From: Candidatus Limnocylindrales bacterium
Lineage (GTDB): Bacteria; Chloroflexota; Limnocylindria; Limnocylindrales; CSP1-4
Direction: 5' to 3'
DNA: 13,695 nucleotides
Assembly: GCA_030647575.1 (NCBI GenBank)
Contig: JAUSJS010000228.1
Coordinates: forward strand, 1 to 13,695
Part shown: piece after piece, positions 12,982 to 13,695 of the stretch
How the letters are laid out: each line of letters starts with the position of its first letter
Position numbering within the stretch: the first letter of the stretch is position 1
Made by a program: the position numbers and the translations under genes
The notes under the pieces: generated by a model
The model's database searches: none
Told to the model about the DNA's origin: nothing
What the model saw: only the letters and a program-made list of their open reading frames with translations

Positions 12982-13422
12982 ATGAACTACGAGCTGTTCA
13001 TGGGGGAGGCGCTCGAAGAAGCCAAGCTCGCCCTCTCGCGCGGTGAGCGACCCGTCGCCGCGGTGGCCGTCGTGGACGAGGCCATGGTCGTCCGGGCCCA
13101 CGACCGGGTGCAGGAGACGAACGATCCGACGGCCCATGCGGTCGTCGTGGCCATTCGCGAGACCGCCCGCAAGCTCGGATCCGTCCGGCTCGCCGATGCC
13201 ACGATCTTCTCGACCCAGGAACCGTGCCCGATGTGCGTCGGTGCGCTCTTGGCCAGCGACATCGATGCCCTCGTCTACGCCGCCGCCAACGACCGCTACG
13301 GCGCCGCTGGATCGGTCATCCAGCTCGCCCAGCACCCCGGGCTGCCGCGCCGGATCAAGATCGTCAGCGGCATCCGCCGCGACGAGGCAGAGCGCCTGTT
13401 CGCCCCAGTCCTCGCACGCTGA
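12982..13422 (+). CDS. TadA-like nucleoside/tRNA deaminase with catalytic Glu replaced by Val
   Basis: A 146-residue member of the zinc cytidine/tRNA-adenosine deaminase fold. The frame of TadA is clear: FMGEALEEAKLALSRGE, then NDPTAHA at 48-53, AIRETARKLG, QEPCPMCVGALL with zinc cysteines C82 and C85, and YAAANDRYGAAGSVIQL. The zinc His is H52. The residue two places later, Glu in active HAE deaminases and the proton carrier of the reaction, is Val54 (HAVVVAI). The codon is GTC, two changes from either Glu codon, so a single base error does not explain it. GERPVAAVAV also differs from the usual GEVPVGAVVV. It may be a non-catalytic zinc protein, like eukaryotic Tad3, which also has Val there. 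It lies 60 nt before tRNA-Ser(CGA) and is divergent from the phosphofructokinase gene. Confidence 0.85.
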   Translation: MNYELFMGEALEEAKLALSRGERPVAAVAVVDEAMVVRAHDRVQETNDPTAHAVVVAIRETARKLGSVRLADATIFSTQEPCPMCVGALLASDIDALVYAAANDRYGAAGSVIQLAQHPGLPRRIKIVSGIRRDEAERLFAPVLAR

Positions 13423-13482
13423 AGGGCGACGCGTTCGAGCCCCCAGGCGGGCTGACCGGCTTCGTTTGGTATCCTCTCCCGC

Positions 13483-13568
<86 letters not shown>

Positions 13569-13625
13569 CCCCTCGATCATCACCGAGCCGGTTGGGTCAC
13601 GGTCGGCCGGTTCCACTCGCTCGGG

Positions 13626-13695
13626 GGAGAGGTCGCCTAGTGGACTATGGCGCCGCACTGGAAATGCGGTTCGGGGCAACCCGTCGCGGGTTCGA
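13626..13695 (+). tRNA. tRNA-Ser(GGA), cut by the window end
   Basis: It starts GGAGAGG, the same acceptor arm as the two other serine tRNAs. The anticodon stem CCGCA/TGCGG encloses loop CTGGAAA, with anticodon GGA at 13660-13662, reading UCC and UCU. The long variable arm and the start of the T arm (GCGGGTTCGA) are present; the 3' part lies outside the window. Confidence 0.93.

Noticed and set aside
11847..13046. 399-residue plus-strand ORF opposite phosphofructokinase
   Set aside because: It is a shadow of the clear phosphofructokinase gene, with no recognisable domain.

Overview
High-GC bacterial chromosome segment with ordinary core genes and no sign of mobile elements or CRISPR. The organism is not named by the sequence. 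An AroK-AroB fusion, a type I-beta DAHP synthase with an N-terminal ferredoxin-like domain, leaderless-looking transcripts and a HAF-repeat surface protein would fit a high-GC Chloroflexota lineage, but that placement is a low-confidence inference.

Left half (1-7620, all minus strand, transcribed right to left): an almost complete chorismate operon. From the promoter it reads aroF (DAHP synthase), aroA (EPSP synthase), aroE (shikimate dehydrogenase), aroC (chorismate synthase), aroKB (shikimate kinase fused to 3-dehydroquinate synthase), aroQ (type II dehydroquinase), a stand-alone AroQ-class chorismate mutase, and a glutamyl-tRNA-synthetase-like gene cut by the left edge. Together these take PEP plus erythrose-4-phosphate to prephenate. 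Most junctions are 4-nt stop/start overlaps (ATGA, GTGA, TTGA), so translation is probably coupled along the message.

The most notable element is the 5' leader of this operon (about 7434-7589). It has a promoter with a perfect TTGACA -35 box, 17-nt spacer and TACCGT -10 box. An 11-codon ORF, MNRFFYFRCPA-stop, starts about 6 nt after the expected transcription start. Then come a 7-bp hairpin, a 10-bp hairpin followed by TTTTTGTTT (an intrinsic terminator), and the aroF start. This has the parts of a ribosome-mediated attenuator that senses Phe and Tyr. Upstream, 7660-7880 is non-coding and rich in GTTGC/GCAAC inverted repeats.

Middle (7896-10206): a GrpB-family gene (minus), tRNA-Ser(GCT) and tRNA-Arg(GCG) (plus), and a secreted protein with seven HAF-type repeats and a C-terminal PKD domain (minus).

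Right part (10446-13695): a beta-hydroxyacid dehydrogenase (plus), a 370-nt non-coding stretch with several stem-loops, a phosphofructokinase with the PPi-dependent signature (minus), a divergent TadA-like deaminase whose catalytic Glu is replaced by Val (plus), tRNA-Ser(CGA), and tRNA-Ser(GGA) cut by the right edge. The unusual tRNA-Arg(GCG) and the catalytically altered TadA-like protein may be connected, because a G34 arginine tRNA needs no A-to-I editing.
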